A stretch of 64,000 nucleotides of DNA. It comes from Astrothelium macrocarpum. Lineage: Eukaryota > Ascomycota > Dothideomycetes > Trypetheliales > Trypetheliaceae. Within the stretch, counting starts at the first letter, position 1; each line of letters opens with the position of its first letter. Shown here one piece after another: positions 1 to 10,719 of the stretch. The translations under genes were made by a program, and so were the position numbers. The stretch is from contig JAGEMR010000021.1 of assembly GCA_021030915.1 (NCBI GenBank), positions 1-64,000 on the forward strand. The letters run 5' to 3'. The notes under the pieces are model-generated. The model ran no database searches. It was not told where the DNA came from and worked only from the letters and a program-made list of their open reading frames with translations.

Positions 1-1600
1 GAATCAGATGGAATGAAATTAAGTGGTGGGGGCTGCCGGATTCAGGGGGCTGCCGGATTCCATGGGTTCCGACTTATATAAAATTGTTAAAAACCGAAAA
101 GTGCCGACATACAAATGCACATCATATTCTTACCTACACATATGTAGCTACATAACTGCGAAGCACGCTGGCCAGACAATCGCAGGGCATATCATTGATT
201 GTGAGATAAGATAATTAATTGTGAACCCTGAGCCGCTTTCAGGGTTGGCTTCACCTCTGGAGGAGCCCCACCCTAAGATTTCCGAGGGACAGCTATCATC
301 TGTTCAATTAGCTCTTCAATGAGCAGCCTGATCAATGCTCGATGGGCTGCTCTAACCTTCACCATCAGAAGTTGAAATGAATATTGGATCGATGAACACG
401 ACAAAACCCCTTCATCCAGGGATTTTCCTGGAGGCCTGGCAGGAGTCCTTGTGGAGGACATTTTGGGATTTAAATTTGGATGAAAATGCGCTAATTGTGA
501 TCAACCATGCCTTAAAGATCATTGGCATGCACTAATTGCAGTGGAGAGATTAGATGACGACGCGAGAAGAGCACAGACCGTTAGTAATCGAGCTGAACAG
601 TAGGAGGTATCACGTAACATCTTCACTTGTCGCTGCAAGCAGTATGAAACTTAGTTAGGAGGCTGTGCACTTCAGGGTCCTCATCCCTTGTCCCTTCAGG
701 GCAACTCAAATCGAACAGCACTGGCACGAGATAGTGCAGATATTTTCTTTCATATCTACCCAATAGAGCTAAAATTAGTTCTGGACGGAGACCGGTAGCC
801 AAATCGCCGCCAACGACCCGAGTAGACTTCAATGTCATCTTCAAAACAGCCTACCCGTGCGTTGTGCGGCTTTCAGTGCTGGTGCAGGTCCAGCGTTCCG
901 TACCGCTACATGGGCTGCAATCCTTCGCGAGGACGGTCATCGCCAACATGTTTCGGATAAAGCGATCACTTCGTAGCTGGACTGTGTCATTGGCTCCTCG
1001 TCGAATGAATCGTCCCTGTGGGTCCTCTGTATTTGTTGTACCACTTCTCAGCAAGCCACTACCTCATACCAGCTATCCAGTCGAGGTATCCACAATCCTA
1101 CAAATCGCATTCGCGAGGATCAGCAAATCCGGTAATACAAACGTGATTTACAGCCTAGGCCGATTGTAAAGCCGCTTGAAACAACAGGTCACTGAGTGTC
1201 TGGCGATGAAGGTGGCACACGTACGATTCCAGGGATTGACGCTGAACATGTCCGGTGCTGATAGTTCGACTAACCTGGCCACACTTTCGTGACCCAGCAA
1301 GCAGCCAGCCTTTTTGGCCCAACTGACAGCGGTAACTTTCAGCCCCTTTGGCCCCTTCGATTCGCTCCGGCACGAACGAGATGTACCGACGACTCCCACT
1401 GGCCAGGCCGCCTGTTGGGAGTTTCTCGGATGTGAAATTTCCCCTGTGCACATTATAATAGCATGCTGAAAGATTTTCATTTCGGCAGGAGAGACTATAC
1501 ATGTTCTCCCAATATGGCTGAGGACAGTGTTTAAGTCTTTAACGTCCAGAATTCTCATCTTTCACCTGTTCCGTAGTTTCTCGGTAATGATTTCTGCACA
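1..1600. other. Intergenic, no convincing gene
   Basis: Only short overlapping open frames on both strands, none with a recognisable domain. A 16-bp unit reading GGGGGCTGCCGGATTC occurs twice in tandem at about 28-43 and 45-60. The last few hundred bases presumably hold the promoter of the wall-protein gene that starts at 1601. Confidence 0.6.
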
Positions 1601-4600
1601 ATGCCGAAAAGGAGCCATGTATCTGGATTTCTTCATTACTTTCTTTTCATCCAGACAATAGCGTGTTGTATTGTTTGTGCTCGCGCTTTGGCCAACGGTA
1701 AGAGCTCCATTTCAAGGCAATACCCGTACTTGCGCAACTTAGATAGTAATTCATGGCTTTTAGAACCAAGAACGAGCACAGATCTCAGGCCAAATTCCTC
1801 AACATCTTTTAATTCATCTACCTATTCCGCCAGCGCCTTTCTCAAAAGTCGGACAATAGCGCAAACATCGCGCACAACGACATCCTCTGGCATAGGAGAC
1901 TACATCGCAACTGGATTAGGTTTAGAAAAGACATCTACAACGTCAGGACAACATGAGGAGTCTTCTTTCGAGAGCGTCTTGGCTGTTCAAAGCTCTTCAT
2001 CACCGGGCCTGCCAACCACCGTTCCCGACCCTGCCGTTTTTACGAGTGTTTTATCCAACAATAATGCATCTTCAACGATCCTAAAATCGCAAGATCGTAA
2101 TGCTTCTTCTTTGGTACACTCCAGGCCAACGGCCAAAGCTTCTCAGCCTCTTGTAAACATTACCAGGCCAGCGGTAATGTCTCAAAAACCGACAATCTTC
2201 TCGGCCGGCAACAAGACCCACAATGCTACCGATTGCTGGGCGCAATGGACATCATATTGGTCTCAGAGTGCAGCCGTTCCTGGTAATTATGTTAATGTCA
2301 GCGGTTCATACATAACCACAACAGAGACTTTCCAACCTGCAACCAAAAGCAATCCTCTAGGATTGCCTGTGCTTGCGACATCAACATCCACTATTACGAA
2401 CACCATATATGACAATGGGCACCCTATCGGGGTAACCGCTTCAGTATCGACCTGGGACACATTTCTCCCCCAGTCAACTTCGTATTCGACGGAAACATCG
2501 ACAATCATTCCCCCAAGCAGTTCGTTAGTAGCTGGAAACGAGACTTTGCCTCCTCCATCCTGTGGGTTGCCTTCTATTGTTTCTCAGTGTCAGAACCAAT
2601 GGGATACATGGGCTTCGATGCAGCTCGCGACGTACACTGTTCCCCGGCCACCATGCTACACCAGTTTCAATCCCAATTATGTAAGTGGCATTTGTCCTGT
2701 CGGTCAAAGCTGGGCTTCTGCAGCGTCAAGTTTTAGCGCCGCTCGGTCTTTTGCATCGCCACTTTGCAGCCAAGCTTCCGTCGCAACAAACCAATGCGAA
2801 AGCTTCAGGACAGCCTATCTGACTTCATGGGTCTCGCAAGTCGCGTCTGCTGAATTCACGAATCTTTTGACTGAGGTCAGCCTTGCCCAATACACCGCTT
2901 CTTTGGCATCCGTCGGTTTTCAACCTACAACAGTCGTTGAACCCAACGGCTCTGTTGCGTACACCAACTATTGGCCCGCTTCTTCGAGTTTGGCAGCTGG
3001 GTGCAGTCTGGGATGTGGAGATTGCGCCATCACAGCTGGAACTGTTCAATTGTTTTACTGGCCTGTCACGACAAGTTCAACGTCAAACGTTAGTACGGTC
3101 ACACAAAATCCGACATTGAACGGTAGTTCAGCTCATGTCAAACGCGACTACGAACCTTTGACTGTATCTACGTTCGGTACATCCTTTGTGGCCGTTTCAC
3201 CCACGGTTTACGTTTTCTTCTCCAAGATATACGCGTCAAATTCTTGTGGTCCCGTTGGATTGACTCACACCTCAACATTTATACCTTTTGCAAACACCGC
3301 AGAGCTATCTTCAATCTGGCAAACCGTCGACGTTTCGCGAATCATCTATGATGCAGGCGCTGGAGGTAGTCTTGATGTCCCCTCTGCAACTGCTCCGTTT
3401 AATTTTACGGATTTGAATACTCCAGTTCCCGCAAGTATCTACGACCGTCAACCATGGTGCGTCACATGGAGTACTGACCAAATGGCTTATACAAATCCGT
3501 ATGATCCTGCTTTGCTTGCTTATACGCCTATCAATGAGACATGTCCCCAGACGAGATCTTATGATCCAGTTCTCATAGTCCCATTGCAATCTATTCAAGC
3601 TCTGGATTCCAAGTGGTCAACGTGCAAGTTTGATCTCAAAGCTGCTTTTGATCCACCTTATGCGCTTCAAGAAACCAACGCACCAGCTGTGCCAACACCT
3701 TCAAGCGCAATGCCGACCATATCAGCGACACCCGCCTCGGCGCCAAGGACGACCCAACCGGCCCAAACGACGGTCAACGATCCACATCCACCGCCTGCAT
3801 CTACCGACCCGGCTTCTGCAGTAAGCCCGTCTGGAGATCCAGGCGACCCTCAATCATCAGTAGCCTCTTTGCTCGACCCTAAACCTTCGAATCCTCCGGC
3901 CTCCGTTGCAAGTCCGTCCAAAGATCCAGGCTATCCCCAATCATCAATAGCGTCGCTACTGAACCCACAACCCCCCAGTCCTCCAGCTTCTTCCGCAGAG
4001 ACGAGTCCCAGTGATCCAACCGACCCAGGTTCTTCAGGTGGTGATCCTGGCTCTGGCGACCCGGGATCGGTAGACCCGTCTGTGCCAGCTTCTGATCCAT
4101 CGACACAAAGCTCGGGCGGTGGCTCCAGTAACCTCGCCCCTTCAATTCCGGAAGCCAGTCCTGGCAACGTGGATCCAAATCCCGCTCCCCAAAACACTGG
4201 AGCAGCTGCACCCTCGCAAGGAGGCGCCAGTTCCCCGGCGCAAAGCTCAGCTGGTGGAGCTGGTGGAAATGATCCATCGGGTACTGGCGCAGGTGGCCAG
4301 TCTCCCGGCAGCAGCGGTTCTAGCGGAGGCAATGACCCTGCATCTGGTGGAGGTGATCCCTCTGCATCTGGTGAAGGCGACCCTTCTGCATCTGGTGGAG
4401 GCGACCCCTCTGTATCTGGATCTGGGGAAGGCGATCCCTCTGCATCCAGCGGATCTGGCACATCTGGAGGAAGTAATACTCCCGGGGCGAGCCCCAATCA
4501 GGGCGCTTCAGCTGGACAATCAGGTTCTACAGGAGGCGAGCAAGGTTCTTCTGGCGGGAGCACGCCGGGCTCGGGGGGCCAGCCTGTTCCTCAGCCTAAT

Positions 4601-6706
4601 GGACAACCAGATCCTGGTGCCGCTAGCACAATCGCATTCTCTCAGCCAGCCGATCCGGCCTCACCTGCTGGGTCATCAGCAGCGGGCGCACCAGCGCCAG
4701 CGCCAGCAGCCCCAGTACCAGCCGCTGTCTTCACTGTGGGAGGTAATGGCTATACGGCTATTCAGAGTGGAGCACCTGGACAAAGTAGCCATGTTGTCAT
4801 TCCCTCGGGATCCAGCTTGATAACTCTTTCTGCCGGCGGTCCAGCAGCGACCATCGGGACGGGTGTCATCAGTGTTGCGCCAAGCGGGATTGCAGTGGGA
4901 GACAGTGTGCAAAGCTTCTCTTCTTTAAACCTCCCAGTAGGCGGAGTGGAATCTCAAAATGGCGGTGGTTCCCAGGTGCAGTTCACCGTCGCGGGAACTG
5001 CTTATACTGCACTTCAGACAGGATCACCTGGTTCTGGAGGGGGAATTGTCATTCCTTCTGGCTCTAGTTCGATAAAATTATCAGTCGGTGGCCCTCCAGC
5101 CACTGTTGGGACACAAATAATTAGCGCGGCGCCTGATGGTCTAATCCAAGGTGGGACCACCCACAGCTTTTCTCCTATCAATTCTCTATCTGTTGCGGTT
5201 GGATCCGAGACGAATGCCCCGCAGGCGCAGTTCACGATATCTGGAACAACATACACTGCTCTACAAACTAACGCTCCGGGGCATAGCGGCGAAGTTGTGA
5301 TCCCCTTTGGTTCCAGTTTTACAACCATATCTCCAGGCGGTTCTCCTGCCACAATTGGTGGGCAGCTCATCAACGCAGGAAGCAGTGGACTTGTTGTCGG
5401 AAGCAGTGCAGGAGCTTACGGCGCAGCTGGCACAGCTGCGGTTGCGCCCTTCACTGTCTCTGGACAAGCGTATACAGCTATACAAACCAATGTTGCAGGA
5501 CACTCTGGCGAAGTGGTGGTACCAATTGGCTCCAGCTCCACCATATTATCACCTGGTGGTCCTGGTGTCACTCTGAACGGGCAAACAATCAGCGCGGCTA
5601 GTAGCGGTTTGGTTGTTGGGGGCAGTACCGAAGCTTACAGTCCCGCCTATTCAGCACCGATTGTCCCATTTACCGTCTCTGGACACGCTTATACGGCTAT
5701 TGAAACAAATGCAGGCGATCATAGTGAAATAATCATTCCATCTGGTTCTGGATTCGTGACATTGTTACCAGGTGGTGCAGCTGCTACGGTCGGTGGTCAG
5801 GTCGTTAGTGCGGCATCAAGTGGTCTCGTTCTTGGCAGCAGCACTGAAGCGTTCAGTCCCCCGGGTTCAGACTCAATTGCGCCTTTCACTGTTTCTGGAC
5901 AGGCATATACAGCTTACGAAACCAGCGTGTCTGGACGGGGTCAGGAAATCGTGATTCCATCAGGTTCTGGATCTGTCACTTTGACACCAGGCGGTTCAGC
6001 GGCAACAATTGACGGTCAAGTCGTTAGCGCTGCATCAACTGGTCTTGTAGTTGGGAGTAGTACAGAAGCGTTCAGTCTCCCAAGCTCAGACCCAATTGCA
6101 CCGTTCACTGTATCTGGACAGGCATATACGGCTTACGAAACCAGCGTATCTGGGCATGGTCAAGAGATTGTCATTCCATCAGGTTCGGGATCTCTGACGT
6201 TGATACCGGGCGGTCCGGCTGCAACGATTGACGGCCAAATTGTCAGTGCTGCATCAAGTGGTCTTGTGTTTGGAAGCAGCACAAAAGCATTCAACGCTGC
6301 TGGTCCGGAGACGATCGCACCATTCACCATTTCTGGCCAGGCATATACAGCTTTCGAGACGAGCGTATCTGGTCACGGAGAAGAGATTGTTATTCCGTCG
6401 GGTTCGGGATTCGTGACTCTCCTGCCAGGTGGTCCGGCTGCATCGATTGGGGGAGAAGTCGTGAGTGCAGCAAGTGATGGGCTGGTTGTTGGAGGCAGTA
6501 CTGAAGCATTCAGTACCACAACTGGGATTGGACTTCCTGATGCCACAAACCCTGCCTTGGGTGGCGCGTCAGGCTCGACATCTGCGGGTTCGACCTCGTC
6601 GGGAGATCCGCAATCTCCATCCTCGGCAGGAAAGAACCTTCGGCTGCCTACTTTGTTGATTTATGACATGATACTTTGGATGTTGGTGGTGGTAGCTTTG
6701 TTATAA
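1601..6706 (+). CDS. Large secreted, repeat-containing GPI-anchored wall protein
   Basis: Single uninterrupted frame of 1701 aa. The N-terminus is a signal peptide: a basic start, then a hydrophobic stretch ending at about residue 31 (CIVCARALA). Residues 30 to about 700 are Ser/Thr-rich, with many Asn-X-Ser/Thr sites and scattered cysteines. Residues of about 700-1035 are a Pro/Ser/Gly/Asp-rich low-complexity stalk with GDPSASG-like units. Residues of about 1041-1645 hold eight tandem units of about 73-85 aa, each opening with F-T-V/I-S-G-x-x-Y-T-A and containing V/I-I-P-x-G-S. The last residues are hydrophobic (MILWMLVVVALL) after a Ser/Gly/Asp stretch, as in a GPI-attachment signal. This architecture is that of fungal cell-surface proteins that project a repeat domain on a glycosylated stalk; adhesion or wall-structural roles are inferred. 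I do not recognise a named family for the repeat. Confidence 0.88.
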   Translation: MPKRSHVSGFLHYFLFIQTIACCIVCARALANGKSSISRQYPYLRNLDSNSWLLEPRTSTDLRPNSSTSFNSSTYSASAFLKSRTIAQTSRTTTSSGIGDYIATGLGLEKTSTTSGQHEESSFESVLAVQSSSSPGLPTTVPDPAVFTSVLSNNNASSTILKSQDRNASSLVHSRPTAKASQPLVNITRPAVMSQKPTIFSAGNKTHNATDCWAQWTSYWSQSAAVPGNYVNVSGSYITTTETFQPATKSNPLGLPVLATSTSTITNTIYDNGHPIGVTASVSTWDTFLPQSTSYSTETSTIIPPSSSLVAGNETLPPPSCGLPSIVSQCQNQWDTWASMQLATYTVPRPPCYTSFNPNYVSGICPVGQSWASAASSFSAARSFASPLCSQASVATNQCESFRTAYLTSWVSQVASAEFTNLLTEVSLAQYTASLASVGFQPTTVVEPNGSVAYTNYWPASSSLAAGCSLGCGDCAITAGTVQLFYWPVTTSSTSNVSTVTQNPTLNGSSAHVKRDYEPLTVSTFGTSFVAVSPTVYVFFSKIYASNSCGPVGLTHTSTFIPFANTAELSSIWQTVDVSRIIYDAGAGGSLDVPSATAPFNFTDLNTPVPASIYDRQPWCVTWSTDQMAYTNPYDPALLAYTPINETCPQTRSYDPVLIVPLQSIQALDSKWSTCKFDLKAAFDPPYALQETNAPAVPTPSSAMPTISATPASAPRTTQPAQTTVNDPHPPPASTDPASAVSPSGDPGDPQSSVASLLDPKPSNPPASVASPSKDPGYPQSSIASLLNPQPPSPPASSAETSPSDPTDPGSSGGDPGSGDPGSVDPSVPASDPSTQSSGGGSSNLAPSIPEASPGNVDPNPAPQNTGAAAPSQGGASSPAQSSAGGAGGNDPSGTGAGGQSPGSSGSSGGNDPASGGGDPSASGEGDPSASGGGDPSVSGSGEGDPSASSGSGTSGGSNTPGASPNQGASAGQSGSTGGEQGSSGGSTPGSGGQPVPQPNGQPDPGAASTIAFSQPADPASPAGSSAAGAPAPAPAAPVPAAVFTVGGNGYTAIQSGAPGQSSHVVIPSGSSLITLSAGGPAATIGTGVISVAPSGIAVGDSVQSFSSLNLPVGGVESQNGGGSQVQFTVAGTAYTALQTGSPGSGGGIVIPSGSSSIKLSVGGPPATVGTQIISAAPDGLIQGGTTHSFSPINSLSVAVGSETNAPQAQFTISGTTYTALQTNAPGHSGEVVIPFGSSFTTISPGGSPATIGGQLINAGSSGLVVGSSAGAYGAAGTAAVAPFTVSGQAYTAIQTNVAGHSGEVVVPIGSSSTILSPGGPGVTLNGQTISAASSGLVVGGSTEAYSPAYSAPIVPFTVSGHAYTAIETNAGDHSEIIIPSGSGFVTLLPGGAAATVGGQVVSAASSGLVLGSSTEAFSPPGSDSIAPFTVSGQAYTAYETSVSGRGQEIVIPSGSGSVTLTPGGSAATIDGQVVSAASTGLVVGSSTEAFSLPSSDPIAPFTVSGQAYTAYETSVSGHGQEIVIPSGSGSLTLIPGGPAATIDGQIVSAASSGLVFGSSTKAFNAAGPETIAPFTISGQAYTAFETSVSGHGEEIVIPSGSGFVTLLPGGPAASIGGEVVSAASDGLVVGGSTEAFSTTTGIGLPDATNPALGGASGSTSAGSTSSGDPQSPSSAGKNLRLPTLLIYDMILWMLVVVALL
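4326..4450 (+). repeat. GDPSASG-like minisatellite inside the wall-protein gene
   Basis: Imperfect in-frame units of about 8 codons spelling G-G/E-G-D-P-S-A-S, with one expanded unit carrying an extra Ser-Gly. They lie in the low-complexity stalk. Runs of this kind expand and contract readily. They also leave long stop-free frames on the opposite strand. Confidence 0.75.
4723..6535 (+). repeat. Eight tandem coding repeats (period 216-219 nt in the last six)
   Basis: Units begin at about 4723, 4981, 5230, 5449, 5668, 5884, 6103 and 6322. The first two are longer (about 250-258 nt) and diverged; the later units are spaced 219, 219, 216, 219 and 219 nt. Units 6 and 7 are the most alike, both containing YTAYETSVSG and EIVIPSGSGS. 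This pattern suggests recent duplication or gene conversion at the 3' end and older divergence at the 5' end. Confidence 0.85.
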
Positions 6707-7528
6707 TATTCACCTGAGTAAATCTTATTTTGTAAATATTTAGCCAACAATTAGCAGCGAAAAAAATTACCTTCAACAGTTTGCAGGCCCAGCCCCCTAT
6801 CCAGAGACCACCCCTCTATGTTTTCTGCATTACTCTCCAACAAATTCACTATCAACAACGTGTACAATAGATCATCTTTGAAGACCTAACACGTATTTAG
6901 CAGATCTTCTTTCTCGCGATTTACGACTTTTCAACCAGTGAAATGACACGATTTTTCAAGCGCGCCGATTGCGACTAGTCAGCCGCGCCGTATTATTGTT
7001 GTTTTTAAGCAGTCCCAATTTCCCACGTCCACGCAACTCACATGAAGAGCACGACCACGAACTTCCGTTTGACGCGTTCAAGGGGCCTCTGCTCACGTAC
7101 TCAAGTGTAAACTATTATCCGGAAAGTAAGAACATTCGGATGGGCGGCGCTTTGAGTTTGTGAAAGCTCCGCATGTGGGGATCAGTAGGTCCGCGGACGT
7201 CCGGGCTACATCTTGGGCGGAAACCTATATTGCAAATGAGATTTAGAATAAGCCGACATCGGAATGGCGCTATTGGTCGAACGGCAGTAATGTTCTGATG
7301 GAATTGAGCTATTTGTGTCCCCCTACCGTATCAAGTTTGGGAATGCAAGTTACCTAAAGGTCAGCGTCCGCGGAACAGAAAACATGGCTGACGAATCGTA
7401 TGTATCGTAGCTATATATTAACATGTAGGAGTCTTCTTTTTTTCGTGGATAATCAAGACATTGCAGCTGTCAAACAATAGTCAGTCACCTGAGACCGTAT
7501 CGACGCACGGAGATCAGATTTCACAACC
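6707..7528. other. Intergenic, no gene seen
   Basis: A short AT-rich 3' flank follows the wall-protein gene. The rest has only short overlapping frames and serves as the upstream region of the reductase-like gene at 7529. No RNA gene or mobile element was recognised. Confidence 0.6.
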
Positions 7529-8748
7529 ATGCCTAAGCAAGTGATTGTGCAGAGTTCTATTGAGGCAGTCGAGATTGTTGACACTTCAATTCCTACTCCT
7601 CAAGATAAGGAGGTTGTTATCAAGGTCGTTGTTTCTGGTACGAACCCAAAAGACTGGAAATACCCACTGTGGTACGTCTTCTCGGTTGGCTGCAACGATT
7701 TATTGGAGATTTATGTGCTTACATACTGCTTAGGAAAGACTTTCCTCATAACAGTGGGGATGATATTGCCGGTATTATATGTTCAGTGGGTACGAACGTC
7801 TACGAATTCAAGCCCGGCGACCGCGTAGCAGCTCTTCATCCTTCTGGCACCGAAAATGGCAGCTTTGCAGAATACGCGGTAGCTCCAGACTGGACCACCT
7901 TTCACATTTCCCAAAACGTATCCTTTGAAGAGGCTGCCACCGTTCCTCTTGCCGCCCTTACGGCTGCGGTTGCCCTATACGTTGACATGAAACTTCCACC
8001 ACTTTTTAACCTGAGAAAACCCGAAGAAAGTAGTGGCGAAAAGACCCCAATCCTGATCTACGGCGTCACCTCAGCAGTCGGCGCGTTTGCGGCCAAGTTG
8101 GCACGGCTCTCCGGACTAGCTCCCATCATCGGTGTTGCTGGAAGAGCGAGCGTCTTTGCAAAAAGCTTGGTCGACTACGTGGTTGATTATCGAAACGGTG
8201 AAGACGCACTTGTCACGGCTATCGAAGAAATCCTTGAGAAGGAAGGCCTGGGAAGTAAAATCCGCAATGTCTTTGATGCGATTAGCGAGAACGGGTCGCT
8301 CGAAGCGACTCTGCGAGTCATCGATCCCAACGGTAGCACTGTCAGCACTGTGTTGCCTCCCAAGTTGTTCGCCAGGGATAAGGAAAATTTCAAGTACCCG
8401 CCTGGCGTGAGGGCTATTAGTAATGCCGTACCCATAGTGCATTCAACGCACAAGGATTTTGGCTACTTGTGGTCGCGCTACTTGGGTAGACTTTTGGAAG
8501 ATGGCAGATTGAAGGCACATCCGTATGAGGTTATCCCAGGTGGATTAAATGGCGTTTTGACCGGATTGAAAAGGTTGAGAGATGGAAAAGCCAGTGCCGT
8601 AAAGTACGTTTACAGGATTGAGGACACAGACGATGCTCCGATTTCAGGGACAACCATCGCCCAAGAAATTGAAAGGGACTCTCCAGGGAGTCAGTCCCGG
8701 CCGGATTCTCATCCGCTCAGTCGTTTCCCTTTTCCTTTCAAAAACTAG
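7529..8748 (+). CDS. Medium-chain dehydrogenase/enoyl-reductase-like protein
   Basis: Exons 7529-7671 and 7734-8748 give 385 aa. The 62-nt intron has GTACGT, a CTTAC branch-like site and TAG, and the frame joins cleanly (Trp codon split TG|G). The N-terminal GroES-like half contains NPKDWKYPLW, then NSGDDIAGIICSVG and the GDRVAALHP segment. A Rossmann half follows, with ILIYGVTSAVGAFAAKLA as the nucleotide-binding loop. The zinc ligands of classical alcohol dehydrogenases are not seen. This matches the fungal group of NADPH-dependent quinone-oxidoreductase/trans-acting enoyl-reductase relatives (LovC- and ToxD-like). No polyketide synthase lies in the window, so a biosynthetic partner cannot be claimed. 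About 25 C-terminal residues past the family's usual end are Ser/Pro-rich. Substrate unknown. Confidence 0.87.
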
Positions 8749-9181
8749 TTTTACTTTTGACTTGTCAGATTCTTAAAAACACATCTACGAGCTACAATTC
8801 GAGAATTTCGGTTTCAGAACCACGGTACGATGATGTGCGCTCAGCTTTGAAATGCGTTCTGTTGATAATACGGATTCCGATATCATAGAGACAGCTACTA
8901 ATTAGTCGATTGCTAATACGCCAGATACCAAGAGCTCAGGGCTGGAAGGCTCAACTTGCTCCAGCACATATAATTTATCGGCACGCAGGAGTTCCGGTTG
9001 GTTGCACATCAACTTCGTCAGCTTCGTTACATTTGACATCTATCTTGTCTAGGTATGTAATCTCGAAGAAAAGCACAACTCAGCTCGTTGATCTCTGAAG
9101 CTTAAGAAACAGACAACTGGATAGAGGGAGGCAATCTGCCAGTTCTCTCGGCCCTTTGTGCGACTCTTGCTCCTTTTTGCC
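8749..9181. other. Intergenic between convergent genes
   Basis: About 430 nt between the stop of the reductase-like gene and the stop of the minus-strand 319-aa gene. It is presumably shared 3' flanking sequence. Nothing else recognised. Confidence 0.6.
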
Positions 9182-10141
9182 TTAAGTTGTGCTGTAGAAC
9201 ACCTTTGGCTGCGTCAACTCTGGTACGTGAATAAAAGCAAGCTTGTTTAGCTCATTGCCATCCGTCCAGAGCTTAAGATGGTCTTTGTCCTTGCTCCCGA
9301 CTTCGGGAATCTTGCCTTGAACAGTGGGTGTGTATGTTCTCGAAAACTCCCTACTCTTTCCTGGCCACGACATACGATCCTTAGCCTCCTGCCATGCAAC
9401 AGCGGCACTATACCAAAAGTCCACCTTGGCGCTAAAATCAAAGTTTACTTTGAAATCCGACGCAGATGTTCTCCTGACTACTACAGCAACAGCAAAGGTG
9501 TCTGGGACAATCTCAGCGCGCTCGTTCTCATTCAAAATCCATTCAACAGCGTCTTCGCCTCGTCGGCCGCCTCCTTTCATCTGTGTCTTATAGGCTTCCC
9601 CAGACACTTTAATTTTACTAAGCCGTTCCCATTCACGGGTCTTTTTACCATCTATTTTTGTGCCGAAATTCATTGGCGCCGGCGCAGCGTTGATCGAAGC
9701 GTCAGCCCCCAGTGCTAGCTCTCTTCCCTCCTTAACAGTTGTTGGACTCAGATAAGCGTCCCCCTCCTGAGCGGGCGCAAAACATACAATGAAAGGGTCT
9801 TCGCTCGGTTTCGTCAGCGTGTTTGGTGGGCTGTTGGGGGACGGTAATGACTCGAATGTCAGCTTGACATGGAAGTGGTGATAGCGTCGCTTTTGGTTGC
9901 TGGAGAGATTCCGAAGACGGAATTCATATACAACAAGGCTGGCTGGGTCGTCCGAGATCCCGTCATAGAGGCCGTGGACGACATTCCGTTCGCGACAGAT
10001 GATAGAGAACTTCCCGGCCTTGTGCTGGTACAGCCCTTCATTCAGTTCTTCGCGAGCTTCTGCTGTTTCTGCGGGGTCCAGGTACAGCTCGACTTCAAAT
10101 GTTTCGTCCGTCATTGTGATTTTTGGGAACTGTACGGTCAC
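9182..10141 (-). CDS. Conserved-looking 319-aa protein of unknown function
   Basis: A single intact exon starting MTVQFPKITMTDE. No signal peptide or membrane segment is seen, so it is probably cytosolic. The sequence alternates short hydrophobic and charged stretches as in a beta-rich fold: VVYEFRLRNLS, YHHFHVKLTFES, then DPFIVCFAP, LSPTTVKEG, VEWILNENE, and FAVAVVVRRTSASDFKVNFDF. The order DP-(I/V)...P...PTTV...W...EN...F-x-x-A-V-V-V-R-R...F resembles, from memory, a fungal family usually annotated as hypothetical; no biochemical function is known to me. It is divergently arranged to the ankyrin-S8 gene across about 520 nt and sits beside an NLR. A role linked to those genes is only a guess from position. 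Confidence 0.75.
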   Translation of the reverse strand: MTVQFPKITMTDETFEVELYLDPAETAEAREELNEGLYQHKAGKFSIICRERNVVHGLYDGISDDPASLVVYEFRLRNLSSNQKRRYHHFHVKLTFESLPSPNSPPNTLTKPSEDPFIVCFAPAQEGDAYLSPTTVKEGRELALGADASINAAPAPMNFGTKIDGKKTREWERLSKIKVSGEAYKTQMKGGGRRGEDAVEWILNENERAEIVPDTFAVAVVVRRTSASDFKVNFDFSAKVDFWYSAAVAWQEAKDRMSWPGKSREFSRTYTPTVQGKIPEVGSKDKDHLKLWTDGNELNKLAFIHVPELTQPKVFYSTT

Positions 10142-10662
10142 CTTATCAAAGACGTAGGGCGTAAGATCTTATCTCTTTGTTACAAACAGTCGTAAAATGA
10201 GGACTCGAGAGTGGTACGAGGAACCGGTAGGATTAATAGCCTTATGCAATCGGGGGAGCGGCTCAGCAGGCTGAAGAGCAGTCTGGCTTGGCAGCCGACG
10301 CGAACTGGGCGCTTGCCGCCTTGCTGCTTTGTTAAGTATTATCGATTTAAGAAGGCTGAAATGTGATGCACGTCTTCTGTAGATATCAACAAAGCTGCAA
10401 TTTTTCACCAAGTCATTACACAGCATTCCCATTGAAGGGAAAGTTATGATACCAGCGGCGCTGGAGAGCGCGCATATTTCTGACCCAAAACAAAGGTCTT
10501 GGGTGTCCACGTTCTCGTGCGATAGAATAATGGTACGTAGAAGGCAGAGCTTGGCAGCATGCAAGGCTGTGAACGTGGCGTTATTGATTGACGAAAGTGG
10601 TTCTCATCGTAGGGAAGTGCAGACTCCGACTAGGAAGGCTGAATGATGATTTTCCAGGCGCC
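10142..10662. promoter_or_regulatory. Divergent intergenic region (likely bidirectional promoter)
   Basis: About 520 nt separate the start of the minus-strand 319-aa gene from the start of the plus-strand ankyrin-S8 gene. No specific operator could be recognised. The head-to-head layout makes shared regulation possible. Confidence 0.35.
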
Positions 10663-10719
10663 ATGTTCCCAGCACTTGCGAATCTCAAGCACGATTCTCA
10701 TGTTCAAGTCGTCCAGAAG

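Noticed and set aside
3931..4497. 188-codon frame on the minus strand
   Set aside because: Antisense to the Gly/Ser/Asp/Pro low-complexity stalk of the wall protein; the repetitive composition leaves no stops. No domain and biased residues (Pro/Glu/Asp).
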